Source of the DNA: Advenella sp048381675
Lineage (GTDB): Bacteria > Pseudomonadota > Gammaproteobacteria > Burkholderiales > Burkholderiaceae_B
Direction: 5' to 3'
Length of the DNA stretch: 64,000 bases
Assembly: GCF_048381675.1 (NCBI RefSeq)
Contig: NZ_JBLWIS010000003.1
Coordinates: 186,001 to 250,000, forward strand
Shown: positions 44,917 to 54,136 of the stretch, in pieces
How positions within the stretch are numbered: the stretch's first letter is position 1
Layout: every line of letters begins with the position of its first letter
Position numbers and translations under genes: made by a program
Notes under the pieces: model-generated
Told to the model about the DNA's origin: nothing
Databases searched by the model: none
Seen by the model: only the letters and a program-made list of their open reading frames with translations

Positions 44917-46285
44917 CCTTAATCATAAAGATCTGGTAGAGGCGACGACGCCAGCCTGGAAACTCATGCAGCGTTTTCAGGAGAGTCAGCAGTCTGCCGT
45001 GGAGGTAACGGCTGCATTGCTTGAGCGTATTCAGGAAAAAGAGCCTCGTATCCAGGCTATGACGCTTTTGACACCAGAGTTGGCCATGCAGCAAGCACGG
45101 ACAGCCGACGCAAACTATAAAGCCGGTACTCCCCGAGCGCTGGAGGGTGTACCAGTTACGATCAAAGATACCTTTGACTTGGCTGGTTATGTGACAACCA
45201 AAGGTTCCCGTGTGTTTAAGCACCATCATGCACTAGAGCATAGTGGGGTAATTCGTAGGTTATACAACGCTGGTGCTGTCTTTTTAGGTAAGACGAATAC
45301 AGCGGAGTTTGGGCAATCTGCGACAAATGAAAATAAGTTGGGTTTAGTTACCGGAAACCCCTGGGATATAGAAAAGACACCAGGAGGATCAAGCGGTGGT
45401 GCTGCTGCTTCGGTCGCTGCTGGCTATGCGCCTATTGCACTAGGCGCTGATGGGGGAGGGTCCATCCGTATTCCGGCTGCCATGACAGGTGTTTTTGGGT
45501 TTAAACCTAGTTATGGCCTGTGTCCTGACGAAGGTGGTTTTAGGGCCATGAGTGATTTTGCGTGTGCCGGTCCACTGACTACTTGTGTGGCAGATGCACG
45601 TTTGTTTTTATCTGTGTTGGCTGAGCGGGAATTTCATCGTGCACCGGATGGACTGAAAAGGTTCCGAATCGGTTATTGCGAATCCTTAGATGGGCAGCCA
45701 GTAGATCCAGCTATTCGAGCCGCTGTCAGTAACGTTGCAACAGTATTAAGCAGAATGGGCCATCAGGTGGACAGCATTGATCCCAGTTTTTCAGGATGGG
45801 AACAGAGTTTTGGCCCGTTGGTGTTGGCTGAGGAATGGCGTGAGCGCGGCCATTTATTGACGTATTGCGAGAATGAGTTAACCGACTATGAGCTATCCAG
45901 CTTACGTGCAGCGCAAACATTAACGCCTGAACAGGTGCGTGATGCAAGGCAAAAACAGCTGGAATACCAAGCCAAGGTTGCCCGTCTGTTTGAGAGTTAT
46001 GACTATTTGTTGACCCCAACTGTGGCAACGCCAGCTTTTACGATTGGCGAACGACCCAGTCATGTTGATGGTAAAAAAGTTAGTCGGCTATGGGGGGCAT
46101 TTCCGTTTACCAGTCCATTTAATGTGGCTGGAGTGCCAGCTGCGGCCATACCGTGTGGGGTGGAGCGGGGCCTGCCACTGTCAGCGCAACTGGTAGGTGC
46201 ATATCAGACGGATGAGGCGTTACTCAATTTGTGCGAAGCGCTAGAAAGTGAATTGAACTTTCAGACGTATAGCGATGGAGTATGA
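44909..46285 (+). CDS. Amidase signature family hydrolase
   Basis: This 458-aa amidase has VPVTIKDTFDLAGY (Lys), PGGSSGGAAASVAAGYAP and GADGGGSIRIPAAMTGVFG (cis-Ser and Ser nucleophile), a complete triad. I take the ATG at 44909, with GGAGG upstream, which overlaps the SDR stop. The next gene starts within its stop codon (ATGA). It hydrolyses an amide bond in the pathway; together with the upstream alpha/beta hydrolase this suggests an amide- or ester-linked substrate. Confidence 0.9.
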   Translation: MLNLNHKDLVEATTPAWKLMQRFQESQQSAVEVTAALLERIQEKEPRIQAMTLLTPELAMQQARTADANYKAGTPRALEGVPVTIKDTFDLAGYVTTKGSRVFKHHHALEHSGVIRRLYNAGAVFLGKTNTAEFGQSATNENKLGLVTGNPWDIEKTPGGSSGGAAASVAAGYAPIALGADGGGSIRIPAAMTGVFGFKPSYGLCPDEGGFRAMSDFACAGPLTTCVADARLFLSVLAEREFHRAPDGLKRFRIGYCESLDGQPVDPAIRAAVSNVATVLSRMGHQVDSIDPSFSGWEQSFGPLVLAEEWRERGHLLTYCENELTDYELSSLRAAQTLTPEQVRDARQKQLEYQAKVARLFESYDYLLTPTVATPAFTIGERPSHVDGKKVSRLWGAFPFTSPFNVAGVPAAAIPCGVERGLPLSAQLVGAYQTDEALLNLCEALESELNFQTYSDGV

Positions 46286-47022
46286 CTGTGAGTGAAATTT
46301 CTACGCTAGCTATAGCCCCAGATGTAGTGGTCTTAAAGATAGACAGGGTAGAGAAGCGAAATGCGCTGTCTCGGGCCATGTTGAATAGCTTAATGACTGA
46401 GTTTAGGGCGGCAGAGCATAGTGGGGTACGTGCGCTGATTTTTTGGGGTAATGGCCAGTGCTTTTCGGCGGGTGCAGATTTTCATGATTTGTGCGGTGAT
46501 GCCTCTGATATGGAATATGACAACTTAATGCGCCAGTTGGTTTTGGCTATACAACAGAGCACCATGACATGTATAGCGGCTATTGATGGGCCTTGTATGG
46601 GGGCTGGGTTGGATTTGGCTTTAGCGTGTGATGTGCGTGTGGCAAGTCTCCATGCAAAATTCGCATTGCCAGCGGTCAAGATGGGTATTCTTTATAACCC
46701 TGAGCGAGCCGTTGAGATAATGGGTTTGTTGGGCAACTTGACTGAGCGCTTACTGTTGTTGGGTGAAACTGTTTCCATTGAGGAGACGGTAGGTACACGG
46801 TTAGTGACGCATAAAGAGTATGTGAAAAATTCTGCTTTTGACATGGCTGTGGCATTAGCCAAAGCGTCCGCTGAGCTGCCTGAGGAAGCGCAAATAATTA
46901 CCAAAAAATTTATACGTGAAAGTGATAAACATCCGAACACGTACTGGATGCAGTTGAGAGAGAAACTGTTGGTTTCTGAGGAAAGAAGGCAAATTATTCA
47001 ACGTAAAAAGGGGGTGATGTGA
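46282..47022 (+). CDS. Enoyl-CoA hydratase/isomerase
   Basis: This 246-aa crotonase-fold enzyme has GQCFSAGADFHDL (oxyanion strand) and DGPCMGAGLDLALACDVRVA. Neither catalytic Glu of classical hydratase is obvious in the FALPAVKMGILYNPE region, so an isomerase or hydrolase role is possible. It overlaps both neighbours (ATGA before, GTGA after), so it is part of a tightly coupled operon. Confidence 0.85.
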   Translation: MTVSEISTLAIAPDVVVLKIDRVEKRNALSRAMLNSLMTEFRAAEHSGVRALIFWGNGQCFSAGADFHDLCGDASDMEYDNLMRQLVLAIQQSTMTCIAAIDGPCMGAGLDLALACDVRVASLHAKFALPAVKMGILYNPERAVEIMGLLGNLTERLLLLGETVSIEETVGTRLVTHKEYVKNSAFDMAVALAKASAELPEEAQIITKKFIRESDKHPNTYWMQLREKLLVSEERRQIIQRKKGVM

Positions 47023-47831
47023 ATATACCGGAAAGTTTTAATGATTTGGTTAGCTACGACTTGGGAAGTAAAGAGGTTGTTTGGGATCAATCGACGTTAA
47101 TTTTGTATGCGATTGCTTGTGGTGCATCGGCAAACGATCTTGAGTTGGTGTATGAGGAAGGCCTTAAAGCCTTGCCTAGTTTTGTCAGCACCCTTGGGTT
47201 GTGGGCAGTTGAAAAATGCGGTGATTTAGGCGTTTATGATCGTCAAAAATCCTTGCATGTATCGCAATACATAGAAATTAAAAAGACGATTCCTGTGCAG
47301 GCTCGTGTTGTGACAAATGCCAGGGTTGAAGGTGTATGGGACAAAGGCCGGGCAACGATTGTTGATATCGTCGTTGAGTCCGAATACTTTATTGCCAAAT
47401 ATGCTATTTTTCTGCCCGGCATTGGAGGTTGGGGAGGAGAAGATGCACCTAAAGCGGCTGCAAAAGTAGAGGTGCCACTGGAGAAAGTTGGTAGCTACCA
47501 GACCACGGAGAATCAAGCCATTTTGTATAGGCTGACAGGTGATCTGCATCCGGTGCATGTCAATTTTGAGGTTGCTCGCGCTTATGGCTTTGCCAAGCCT
47601 ATTCTGCATGGTCTATGTACTTTCGGGATTGCATTACGTTTGCTGGCAACGGTGATGAATATTTCTCCCGAAACCCTGCAAACGGCTAGTGCAAAATTGA
47701 GCGCACCTGTTTTACCTGGCGAGAATTTAACGTTGTATGCAGCAAGGGTAGAGGCAGGTTATGTGTTTGAGATGCGCGTTGACGACAAGGTGGTGCTCAA
47801 GGAGGGGCAGGCTGCTTTTTTATCAACGTAA
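47019..47831 (+). CDS. MaoC-like (MFE-2 type) enoyl-CoA hydratase 2
   Basis: This 270-aa double hot-dog protein has the hydratase-2 motif LYRLTGDLHPVHVNFEVA followed by GFAKPILHGLCTFGIAL in its C-terminal half, with catalytic Asp and His. It is R-specific in characterised relatives. The start is a GTG overlapping the previous stop, with GGGGGTGAT before it. Two different hydratases in one operon suggest two separate hydration steps. Confidence 0.88.
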   Translation: MNIPESFNDLVSYDLGSKEVVWDQSTLILYAIACGASANDLELVYEEGLKALPSFVSTLGLWAVEKCGDLGVYDRQKSLHVSQYIEIKKTIPVQARVVTNARVEGVWDKGRATIVDIVVESEYFIAKYAIFLPGIGGWGGEDAPKAAAKVEVPLEKVGSYQTTENQAILYRLTGDLHPVHVNFEVARAYGFAKPILHGLCTFGIALRLLATVMNISPETLQTASAKLSAPVLPGENLTLYAARVEAGYVFEMRVDDKVVLKEGQAAFLST

Positions 47832-47901
47832 TACCTGCGTTACTCAATAAAAATCAAACTATACATTGCTACAGATGTAAAAAATAAAATTGGAGACATT
47901 C

Positions 47902-48006
47902 ATGAACAGATTTTTAAGACTGGGAGTAGTAGACCTGTGTGAGTTGTTTGAGGGAAAGCACCAAATTGAAACGGTTTTTTTCAGAATGCTTGGCGCATCT
48001 TTGTAA
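47902..48006 (+). CDS. Possible 34-aa leader ORF or gene remnant
   Basis: ATG at 47902 has TTGGAGACATTC directly upstream, a Shine-Dalgarno layout shared with other genes here (for example at 30113), and opens a 34-codon frame (MNRFLRLGVVDLCELFEG...). It ends 28 bp before the MHS transporter start. It could be a leader peptide coupled to the transporter, or the front end of a deleted gene. No homology is recognised. Confidence 0.35.
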   Translation: MNRFLRLGVVDLCELFEGKHQIETVFFRMLGASL

Positions 48007-48034
48007 CTCTTTTGACTCACTAAAGGTACTTACT

Positions 48035-49378
48035 ATGTCTACTACGACTACCACGTCCACAATACCCACGTCCACAATATCAATTGCTGCCAGTAAGAGT
48101 TTTGGTACAAAGCAGCAGCAGCGCGCTTTTTGGGGGAGTTTTATCGGTACCACCCTTGAATGGTTTGACTTCTTTATTTATGCCACGGCAGCCAGTCTGG
48201 TCTTTTCTACTATTTTTTTTCCATCCTTAGGAGAGCATGTTAGCTTGCTCGCGTCATTTGCTACGTTGGGGGTGGCTTTTTTAGCACGGCCAGTCGGTGC
48301 GTTTATCTTTGGGCATTTAGGTGATACTTTGGGAAGGCGTACTACCTTGATGATCACAATGGTATTGATGGGGGCAGCGACGGGATTGATCGGTTTGTTG
48401 CCTACATGGAATGAGATAGGAGTCTGGGCCCCTATTTTGCTAACTTGCCTGAGGTTTTTACAAGGTGTAGCTGTGGGTGGCGAATGGAGCGGTGCGGTGA
48501 TTATGAGCATAGAAAGTGCGCCTAAGCATCGTGCGCGGTTTTATGGAGCAGCACCGCAGATAGCCAGTCCTTTTGCATTAGTCCTATCCAGTATTGTGAT
48601 GTATGCCGTCGCTCAATTACCTACAGAAGACTTAATGAGCTGGGGATGGAGGATTCCATTTTTAACCGGGTTTGTTCTGGTAGTGATCGGGGTCATCATT
48701 CGGCTGAGAGTACCTGAGCCTGAGGTGTTTAACGAGGCTAAGAAATCTCAAGAAATCCGTAAGAATCCAATCGGTACCGTAATTCGTACTAAATCGTTGC
48801 AGTTACTGGTAGGTGTTGGATTGCAGGCCAGTGTTCTAGTGCTGTTTTATTTGATTACTACCTATATGCTCTCACTGGCCAATCAACGTTATGGCATAGC
48901 ACGCAGTGAAACGATGCTTATTTTACTGGTGGCGGCGACAGTGGATTTGTTTGCGATAGTGATGATAGGCATTCTGGCAGATAAGATAAGTCCCTTGAAG
49001 ATTTTTATGACCGGTGCGATTTCTACTTTGTTGTTTGCGATACCGCTGTTTCTGCTTTTTTCCACCGGAAATGTTGTCCTGATGGCTCTTGCATTCATTA
49101 TTGCGCTGGTGCTGGGACATGCTTCAGTGTATGCAGTGGTATCCAGTATGACATTTGAGCTGTTCCCGGTGGAGGTACGTTATAGCGGAGTTGCTTTGGT
49201 GTCAGCTATTTCAGCGATTGTTTTTTCCGCCACAACCCCTTTTATTGCCGCATTCTTAGTGCCTGCTGCTAGCCAGGTACATTGGTGGCCTTTGCCTGCC
49301 ATGTTGATGGCTGCGTCACTTATTTCGATTGTTGCGGGCTATGGCGTACGGATAGTTCTTAAACAAAACCAGGCATAA
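48035..49378 (+). CDS. MHS-family MFS transporter
   Basis: This 447-aa symporter has TTLEWFDFFIYATAASLVF in helix 1, FGHLGDTLGRRTTLM in the 2-3 loop and QGVAVGGEWSGAVIMSIE in helix 4. I take the ATG at 48035 (AAAGG 9 bases upstream); the frame is open back to 47939. It has a Thr/Ser-rich N-terminal tail with repeated STTTTT and TSTI units. It probably imports the acid degraded by the surrounding cluster. Confidence 0.88.
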   Translation: MSTTTTTSTIPTSTISIAASKSFGTKQQQRAFWGSFIGTTLEWFDFFIYATAASLVFSTIFFPSLGEHVSLLASFATLGVAFLARPVGAFIFGHLGDTLGRRTTLMITMVLMGAATGLIGLLPTWNEIGVWAPILLTCLRFLQGVAVGGEWSGAVIMSIESAPKHRARFYGAAPQIASPFALVLSSIVMYAVAQLPTEDLMSWGWRIPFLTGFVLVVIGVIIRLRVPEPEVFNEAKKSQEIRKNPIGTVIRTKSLQLLVGVGLQASVLVLFYLITTYMLSLANQRYGIARSETMLILLVAATVDLFAIVMIGILADKISPLKIFMTGAISTLLFAIPLFLLFSTGNVVLMALAFIIALVLGHASVYAVVSSMTFELFPVEVRYSGVALVSAISAIVFSATTPFIAAFLVPAASQVHWWPLPAMLMAASLISIVAGYGVRIVLKQNQA

Positions 49379-49401
49379 ATTGTTTTGAATGAAAGAGTAA
49401 T

Positions 49402-49429
49402 ACTGCGAGCAGCAAGAGTTGCTTGCAGT
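49402..49429. other. Hairpin between transporter and acyl-CoA dehydrogenase genes
   Basis: ACTGCGAGCA pairs with TGCTTGCAGT (one mismatch) around an 8-base loop. No T run follows, so it may be a processing or stability element rather than a terminator. Confidence 0.4.
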
Positions 49430-49457
49430 ATGGATCATCTATTTTTTGGGGTTTTAA

Positions 49458-50624
49458 ATGAATATTTATACTGAAAGTTCACCCGCTGTAGAAGCGGTAA
49501 GAAATTTTGCGAGACGAGAGGTAATACCTAAGGTAAAAGCATTGGAAGAAAGCAATGACTTTCCACAGTTTGTAGTAGATGGAATGGCTAAGATAGGGTT
49601 GTTTGGAATGGTAATTCCAGAAGAGTATGGGGGGTTGGACTTACCACTTGCAGAGTATGTATCAGTGATGGAAGAGTTAGGGGCGGCATGGTCTGCCATG
49701 CCTAGTTTTATCAATAGTCACAGTACCGTCTCTAAATTGATCGTCACCTACGGTACAGATGAGCAAAAAGAGCGTTACTTACCGTTGTTAGCTTCAGGGG
49801 CTAAGCGAGGGGCAATTTGTTTGACAGAGCCATCAGTGGGATCAGATTTAAAACAAGTACGAACTAACGCTACGCACGAGGAAGGTCAGGGTATAGTCCT
49901 CCGAGGGCAAAAAATCTTTATTACGAACGGCCTGCGCGCAGGTATTCATGTGGTGCTGGCAAGGGATAAGGCGATAGGCAGCGAAGATAGTCTAAGTTTG
50001 TATATTGTGGAAGCGGACACAGAAGGATTTGAGGTTACCCGATTGGCTGAAAAAATGGGGTTTAAGCATGTCGACACTGCAGAGCTTAACTTTAATGATG
50101 TACGTTTAACATCGGATAACTTACTGGGAGGGCAGACAGGAAAAGGCCTCCAACAGGTGCTGTCCATGCTGGAAGCTGGGCGTTTGGCAATGGCCGGGAC
50201 CGCAGTCGGAATGGCACGCAACGCCGTGTCTTTGGCGTTAGAGTACTCCAAGACTCGGGAAACCTTTGGTAAACCTATTTCATCGCATCAGGCTATTCAA
50301 ATTCATTTGGCGAATATGGCAACGAGTCTGGTAGCAGCAAGAGCCTTGATTCGGGAAGCGTTGGAGCATAAAGAAAAATGGGGGCGTGCTGATATGCTGG
50401 CATCCATGGCAAAACTGTTTGCAACTGAAACCACCATGCGTATTACTGAAGATGCCATGCGCGTACTGGGGGGGTATGGTTATGTGTCAGAGTTCCCAAT
50501 TGAAAGACTCTATCGTGAAGCACCAATTTACGTTTTAACCGAAGGCTCCAATGAGATCCAACGCATTATTATTGCTAGAGAAATGCTGAAGGATGAGGGT
50601 GTTGATCGTTTGAATCTTAAATGA
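49458..50624 (+). CDS. Acyl-CoA dehydrogenase
   Basis: This 388-aa flavoenzyme has CLTEPSVGSDLKQVRTNATH for FAD and substrate contact and the C-terminal catalytic motif YVLTEGSNEIQRIIIAREML with Glu. The opening lacks the usual long N-terminal helix lead but keeps full family length. It lies in the same direction as the transporter and 13 bp before the acyl-CoA ligase. Confidence 0.89.
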   Translation: MNIYTESSPAVEAVRNFARREVIPKVKALEESNDFPQFVVDGMAKIGLFGMVIPEEYGGLDLPLAEYVSVMEELGAAWSAMPSFINSHSTVSKLIVTYGTDEQKERYLPLLASGAKRGAICLTEPSVGSDLKQVRTNATHEEGQGIVLRGQKIFITNGLRAGIHVVLARDKAIGSEDSLSLYIVEADTEGFEVTRLAEKMGFKHVDTAELNFNDVRLTSDNLLGGQTGKGLQQVLSMLEAGRLAMAGTAVGMARNAVSLALEYSKTRETFGKPISSHQAIQIHLANMATSLVAARALIREALEHKEKWGRADMLASMAKLFATETTMRITEDAMRVLGGYGYVSEFPIERLYREAPIYVLTEGSNEIQRIIIAREMLKDEGVDRLNLK

Positions 50625-50637
50625 TTTGGAGAATGAA

Positions 50638-52128
50638 ATGAAGCAGTATAACGATGTGGTAACTCCTATCCTGGATCAAGCAAAGGTGCAACCTAATCAT
50701 GTGGCATTTGTGTTCAAGGGTCGTACGATTACCTATCAGGAGTTTGTACAGGAAGCTAGATTGGCTGCCTATCAGTTGCAAGAGTTGGGTGTTAAAAAAG
50801 CAGACCGTGTTGCGGTGACTGCTGGAAATCGACCTGAAATCATGATTATCTATATGGGATTGGCTTTATTGGGAGCAGCAATAGTGCCCATTAATCCGGA
50901 GTACGGTGAAAAGGAAATTCGCCATATTTTGGCGCATAGCGAAGCTAGTTTATTGATTTATGCAGACTCTTTATGTTCACACGTGGAGTCCGCAGTGAAT
51001 GCCAATCCTACTTCAATCACTCTGCAAAGTATGGAGGCGCTTGTTGATGCGTGGCAAGATGGCGCTTGTTATGGAGGTCAACCCCAGGGGGGCGGAGATG
51101 ATTTAGTGCTGCTTTGCTATACCTCTGGAACCACATCAACGCCCAAGGGTGTTGCTGCTACACATGCAAATGAGCTGGCCTCGGCTTTTGCGTATCGTGA
51201 CATGTGGAAAATTACGCCTAACGACAGTTTATTGGTCACGTTGCCCTTAACGTTTGCATATGGATTTCATGCGGCTGCTTTCGTGGCGTTGGTGTCAGGT
51301 GCAACCATTTTGCTAAGTGAAAAATTTCATCCCAGACTAGCTTTAGAATCTATTGAGTTACAGAAGCCTACGGTATTTTTAGGTGTACCGACTATGTATG
51401 CAATGATGGCTGATGTTGCTGCTAAGGAAAGTAGGCGATTTGATGTCAGTTCGCTCAGAATGGCGGCCGCGTCAGGTGCAGCGCTTAATGAGCAGACCAT
51501 TGAGGATTGCAGGTCTAGACTAGGAATGATTGTTAAGCCTTACTATGCAATGACAGAAGTCCGGCCTATTTTTTGTTTTGATATTCAGGATGTAGAGGAT
51601 AAGCATCGTGGATCGGTCGGGAGGTTAATCCCACCCACCGAAGTTCGCATTGTCGGAGAGAATGGGGAAGATGTGCCTGCTGGACAGAGGGGCGAGCTAT
51701 GGGTAAAAGGTCCTAGCTATTCAGGGGCCTATTATAAAGATCCTATTCGTACCAGCGAGGCGATGCAAAATGACTGGTTTAAAACCGGTGATATTTTTTA
51801 TGAAAAAGATGATCATTACTATATTGTGGGACGCATAAAGGACCAAATTATTTCCGGAGGTGCCAAAATTGCACCGATAGAGGTAGAAGAGGCAGTGTTG
51901 TCACTACCTGGAATTGCGGCTGTTGCTGTAGTAGGTGTACCTGACTCTACGTATGGTCAGGTTGTGAAAGCTGTGATTGTTAAGGAAAATGCAGAGCTTG
52001 GTGTGGAAGCTATCAAGTCTCATTGCGAGAATTTGATTGCAGATTATAAAATGCCTCGTATTTGGGAGTTTGTGGAGGACTTGCCTAGGTCTCCAGCTGG
52101 AAAAGTGCTTAAATCTGCGTTAGTGTGA
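50638..52128 (+). CDS. AMP-dependent acyl-CoA ligase
   Basis: This 496-aa adenylate-forming ligase has P-loop CYTSGTTSTPKGVAA, YYAMTEVRPIF, KTGDIFYEKDDHYYIVGRIKD and the C-terminal SPAGKVLK lysine. I choose the ATG at 50638, preceded by GGAGAATGAA, over the TTG at 50626. Its smaller size than 32105-33922 fits the medium-chain or aryl-CoA ligase branch. It closes the cluster and probably activates its substrate. Confidence 0.9.
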   Translation: MKQYNDVVTPILDQAKVQPNHVAFVFKGRTITYQEFVQEARLAAYQLQELGVKKADRVAVTAGNRPEIMIIYMGLALLGAAIVPINPEYGEKEIRHILAHSEASLLIYADSLCSHVESAVNANPTSITLQSMEALVDAWQDGACYGGQPQGGGDDLVLLCYTSGTTSTPKGVAATHANELASAFAYRDMWKITPNDSLLVTLPLTFAYGFHAAAFVALVSGATILLSEKFHPRLALESIELQKPTVFLGVPTMYAMMADVAAKESRRFDVSSLRMAAASGAALNEQTIEDCRSRLGMIVKPYYAMTEVRPIFCFDIQDVEDKHRGSVGRLIPPTEVRIVGENGEDVPAGQRGELWVKGPSYSGAYYKDPIRTSEAMQNDWFKTGDIFYEKDDHYYIVGRIKDQIISGGAKIAPIEVEEAVLSLPGIAAVAVVGVPDSTYGQVVKAVIVKENAELGVEAIKSHCENLIADYKMPRIWEFVEDLPRSPAGKVLKSALV

Positions 52129-52540
52129 TAGGTAATTCCCCCTGTGCATGGGCGTACACAGTTTGCCGTGCTATAGGGGGACTTTGGGCTTTGCCAATCA
52201 CGGTCGTTACCTGATTGTCATTATTGTTGTTTGCTTGAGCCATCGGTGAGTAGATCGATCTGCTGTAAATGTTGTTGTTTTTTTTCAAGCCGATTTGGTT
52301 ATCCTGATCGGAATGCTCCAAGAAAGACGGTTTTTTTGGTTTTCTAACCTGTACAGCAGTTAAAAGTGCCTGTAAAACCAAGTCCTATCCATTCGTGAAT
52401 TCATTGACCAACTAACAACCAGCCGTAAAAATAAATCCAACACAATGGTTAAAAATAATCATTCTTCATAGGTCTGGATATAGCTAATGTCTTTTGTAAG
52501 CTTAGCGAGCAAATCTACAGTGGCATACTGAATATCACCA
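52129..52540. other. Gene-free stretch between the catabolic cluster and tRNA-Ser
   Basis: About 410 bp with no gene I can support. A minus-strand frame at 52109-52381 is low-complexity (a run of Asn) and overlaps the ligase end. I see no terminator directly after the ligase gene. Confidence 0.5.
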
Positions 52541-52571
52541 AAAACAAAAAAGCCCTTGATAATCAAGGGCT
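52541..52571 (-). terminator. Terminator of tRNA-Ser
   Basis: Stem AGCCCTTGAT/ATCAAGGGCT with almost no loop is followed on the minus strand by a T-rich run. It resembles the hairpins at 24980 and 36430. Confidence 0.8.
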
Positions 52572-52584
52572 TCAATGTAATCTT

Positions 52585-52677
52585 TGGCGGAGACAGAGGG
52601 ATTCGAACCCTCGATGCGGGTATAAGCCGCATGCTCCCTTAGCAGGGGAGTACCTTCAACCTCTCGGCCATGTCTCC
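52585..52677 (-). tRNA. tRNA-Ser (anticodon GCT)
   Basis: A 93-base class II tRNA with encoded CCA: acceptor GGAGACA/TGTCTCC, anticodon stem CTCCC/GGGAG with loop CTGCTAA, a long variable arm (CATGCGGCTTATACCCGCAT) and a T-loop TTCGAAT. It decodes AGC and AGU. Confidence 0.95.
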
Positions 52678-52732
52678 AAGTAAAAAAGAATTCTAACTAA
52701 TACTACCTGCTTGTGTCAACAGGCTTGTATTG

Positions 52733-52767
52733 AAAATGCTGTTTTTTAGCGAAAAAACAGCATTTTT
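52733..52767 (-). terminator. Intrinsic terminator of lysC
   Basis: Stem AAAATGCTGTTTTTT paired with AAAAAACAGCATTTT around a 4-base loop, just after the lysC stop on the minus strand. Confidence 0.8.
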
Positions 52768-52773
52768 CTTCAT

Positions 52774-54048
52774 TTATTCTTCAATCGCTGTTTCAGCAGG
52801 ATTACCATCCAGTCCAAATGCCTTGTGCAGGGCGCGAACAGCCAGTTCCATATATTTGTCTTGAATCAGGACGGAAGTCTTGATTTCACTGGTGCTGATC
52901 ATCTGGATGTTAACGCCTTCCTCGGCCAGAGTGCGGAACATCAGGCTGGCAACACCAGCGTGTGAGCGCATGCCAATACCTACGATGGAAACCTTGCAGA
53001 CTTTTTCGTCGGTAATAACTTCACGGGCACCGGTGTTAGGCAAAATGGTTTTTTGAATCACGTCCAGGGTACGTTTGAAGTCGTTGCGGTTTACGGTAAA
53101 TGAAAAGTCTGTAGTACCGTCAACAGACTGGTTCTGGATGATCATGTCGATGTCGATATTGGCATCGGCAACCGGGCCCAGGATCGCAAAGGCAACGCCG
53201 GGTTTATCGGGTACGCCCAATAGCGTGATTTTTGCTTCATCGCGACTAAATGCGATACCAGAAACTAAGGCGGCTTCCATTTTTGAATCTTCCTCGAAAG
53301 TAATAAGGGTTCCTGAATTTTTTTCTTCTAAGATCGGAATCAGGGGGTCGGTTAAAGATGACAGGACACGTACCGGTACTTTGTATTTACCGGCAAACTC
53401 GACAGAGCGGATCTGAAGTACTTTTGAGCCCAGTGATGCCATTTCAAGCATTTCCTCGAAAGACACCACGTTCATGCGGCGTGCTTCGGGTACAACACGA
53501 GGATCGGTTGTATATACACCGTCTACGTCTGTAAAAATAAGGCATTCATCGGCTTTAAGGGCAGCTGCCATTGCAACGGCAGAGGTGTCTGATCCACCAC
53601 GGCCCAGGGTCGTAATGTGGCCGTCAGGATCTATTCCCTGAAAACCGGTAACAATGACTACCTTGCCGGCATCCAGGTCTGCGCGAACGCGCTGGTCATC
53701 GATAGAGGTAATGCGGGCCTTGCCGAAGGCGCTGTCTGTTTTTACCGGAACCTGCCAGCCTGTGTAGCTGCGTGCTTGTACACCCTGTGCTTGCAGTGCA
53801 AGGGCCAGTAAGGCGCTACTGGCCTGTTCACCGGTAGAGGCCAGCATATCCACTTCGCGAGGATCGGGCATTTCTGACAGTTCTTTGGCCAAGCCAAGTA
53901 AACGATTGGTTTCACCCGACATGGCAGAAGGGACTACAATTACTTGATGGCCTGCTGCATGCCATTTAGCAACACGTTTCGCAACATTTTGAATGCGTTC
54001 GACGGACCCCATTGAGGTACCACCGTATTTATGGACGAATAAAGACAT
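52774..54048 (-). CDS. lysC: Aspartate kinase
   Basis: This 424-aa enzyme phosphorylates aspartate, the first step to lysine, threonine, methionine and diaminopimelate. The kinase start VHKYGGTSMGSVERI, the FTDVDGVYTTDPR segment and LGRGGSDTSAVAMAA are diagnostic. The C-terminal half holds two ACT domains (ITLLGVPDKPGVAF and KVSIVGIGMRSHAGV) that bind lysine and/or threonine for feedback control. The 424-aa size fits the monofunctional class. A terminator follows and tRNA-Ser lies downstream, a typical arrangement in this group. Confidence 0.96.
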   Translation of the reverse strand: MSLFVHKYGGTSMGSVERIQNVAKRVAKWHAAGHQVIVVPSAMSGETNRLLGLAKELSEMPDPREVDMLASTGEQASSALLALALQAQGVQARSYTGWQVPVKTDSAFGKARITSIDDQRVRADLDAGKVVIVTGFQGIDPDGHITTLGRGGSDTSAVAMAAALKADECLIFTDVDGVYTTDPRVVPEARRMNVVSFEEMLEMASLGSKVLQIRSVEFAGKYKVPVRVLSSLTDPLIPILEEKNSGTLITFEEDSKMEAALVSGIAFSRDEAKITLLGVPDKPGVAFAILGPVADANIDIDMIIQNQSVDGTTDFSFTVNRNDFKRTLDVIQKTILPNTGAREVITDEKVCKVSIVGIGMRSHAGVASLMFRTLAEEGVNIQMISTSEIKTSVLIQDKYMELAVRALHKAFGLDGNPAETAIEE

Positions 54049-54136
54049 CTTGATGATTGAAGTAAGTTTGCCCTGAATTGGGCCTAAAACCTGATATTCT
54101 ACAACGAGTTACCAGAATTGTTATATTTTTTTTAAA

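Noticed and set aside
52109..52381. Minus-strand 90-aa reading frame after the acyl-CoA ligase
   Set aside because: It overlaps the ligase end, has a low-complexity Asn run, no ribosome site and no family features.
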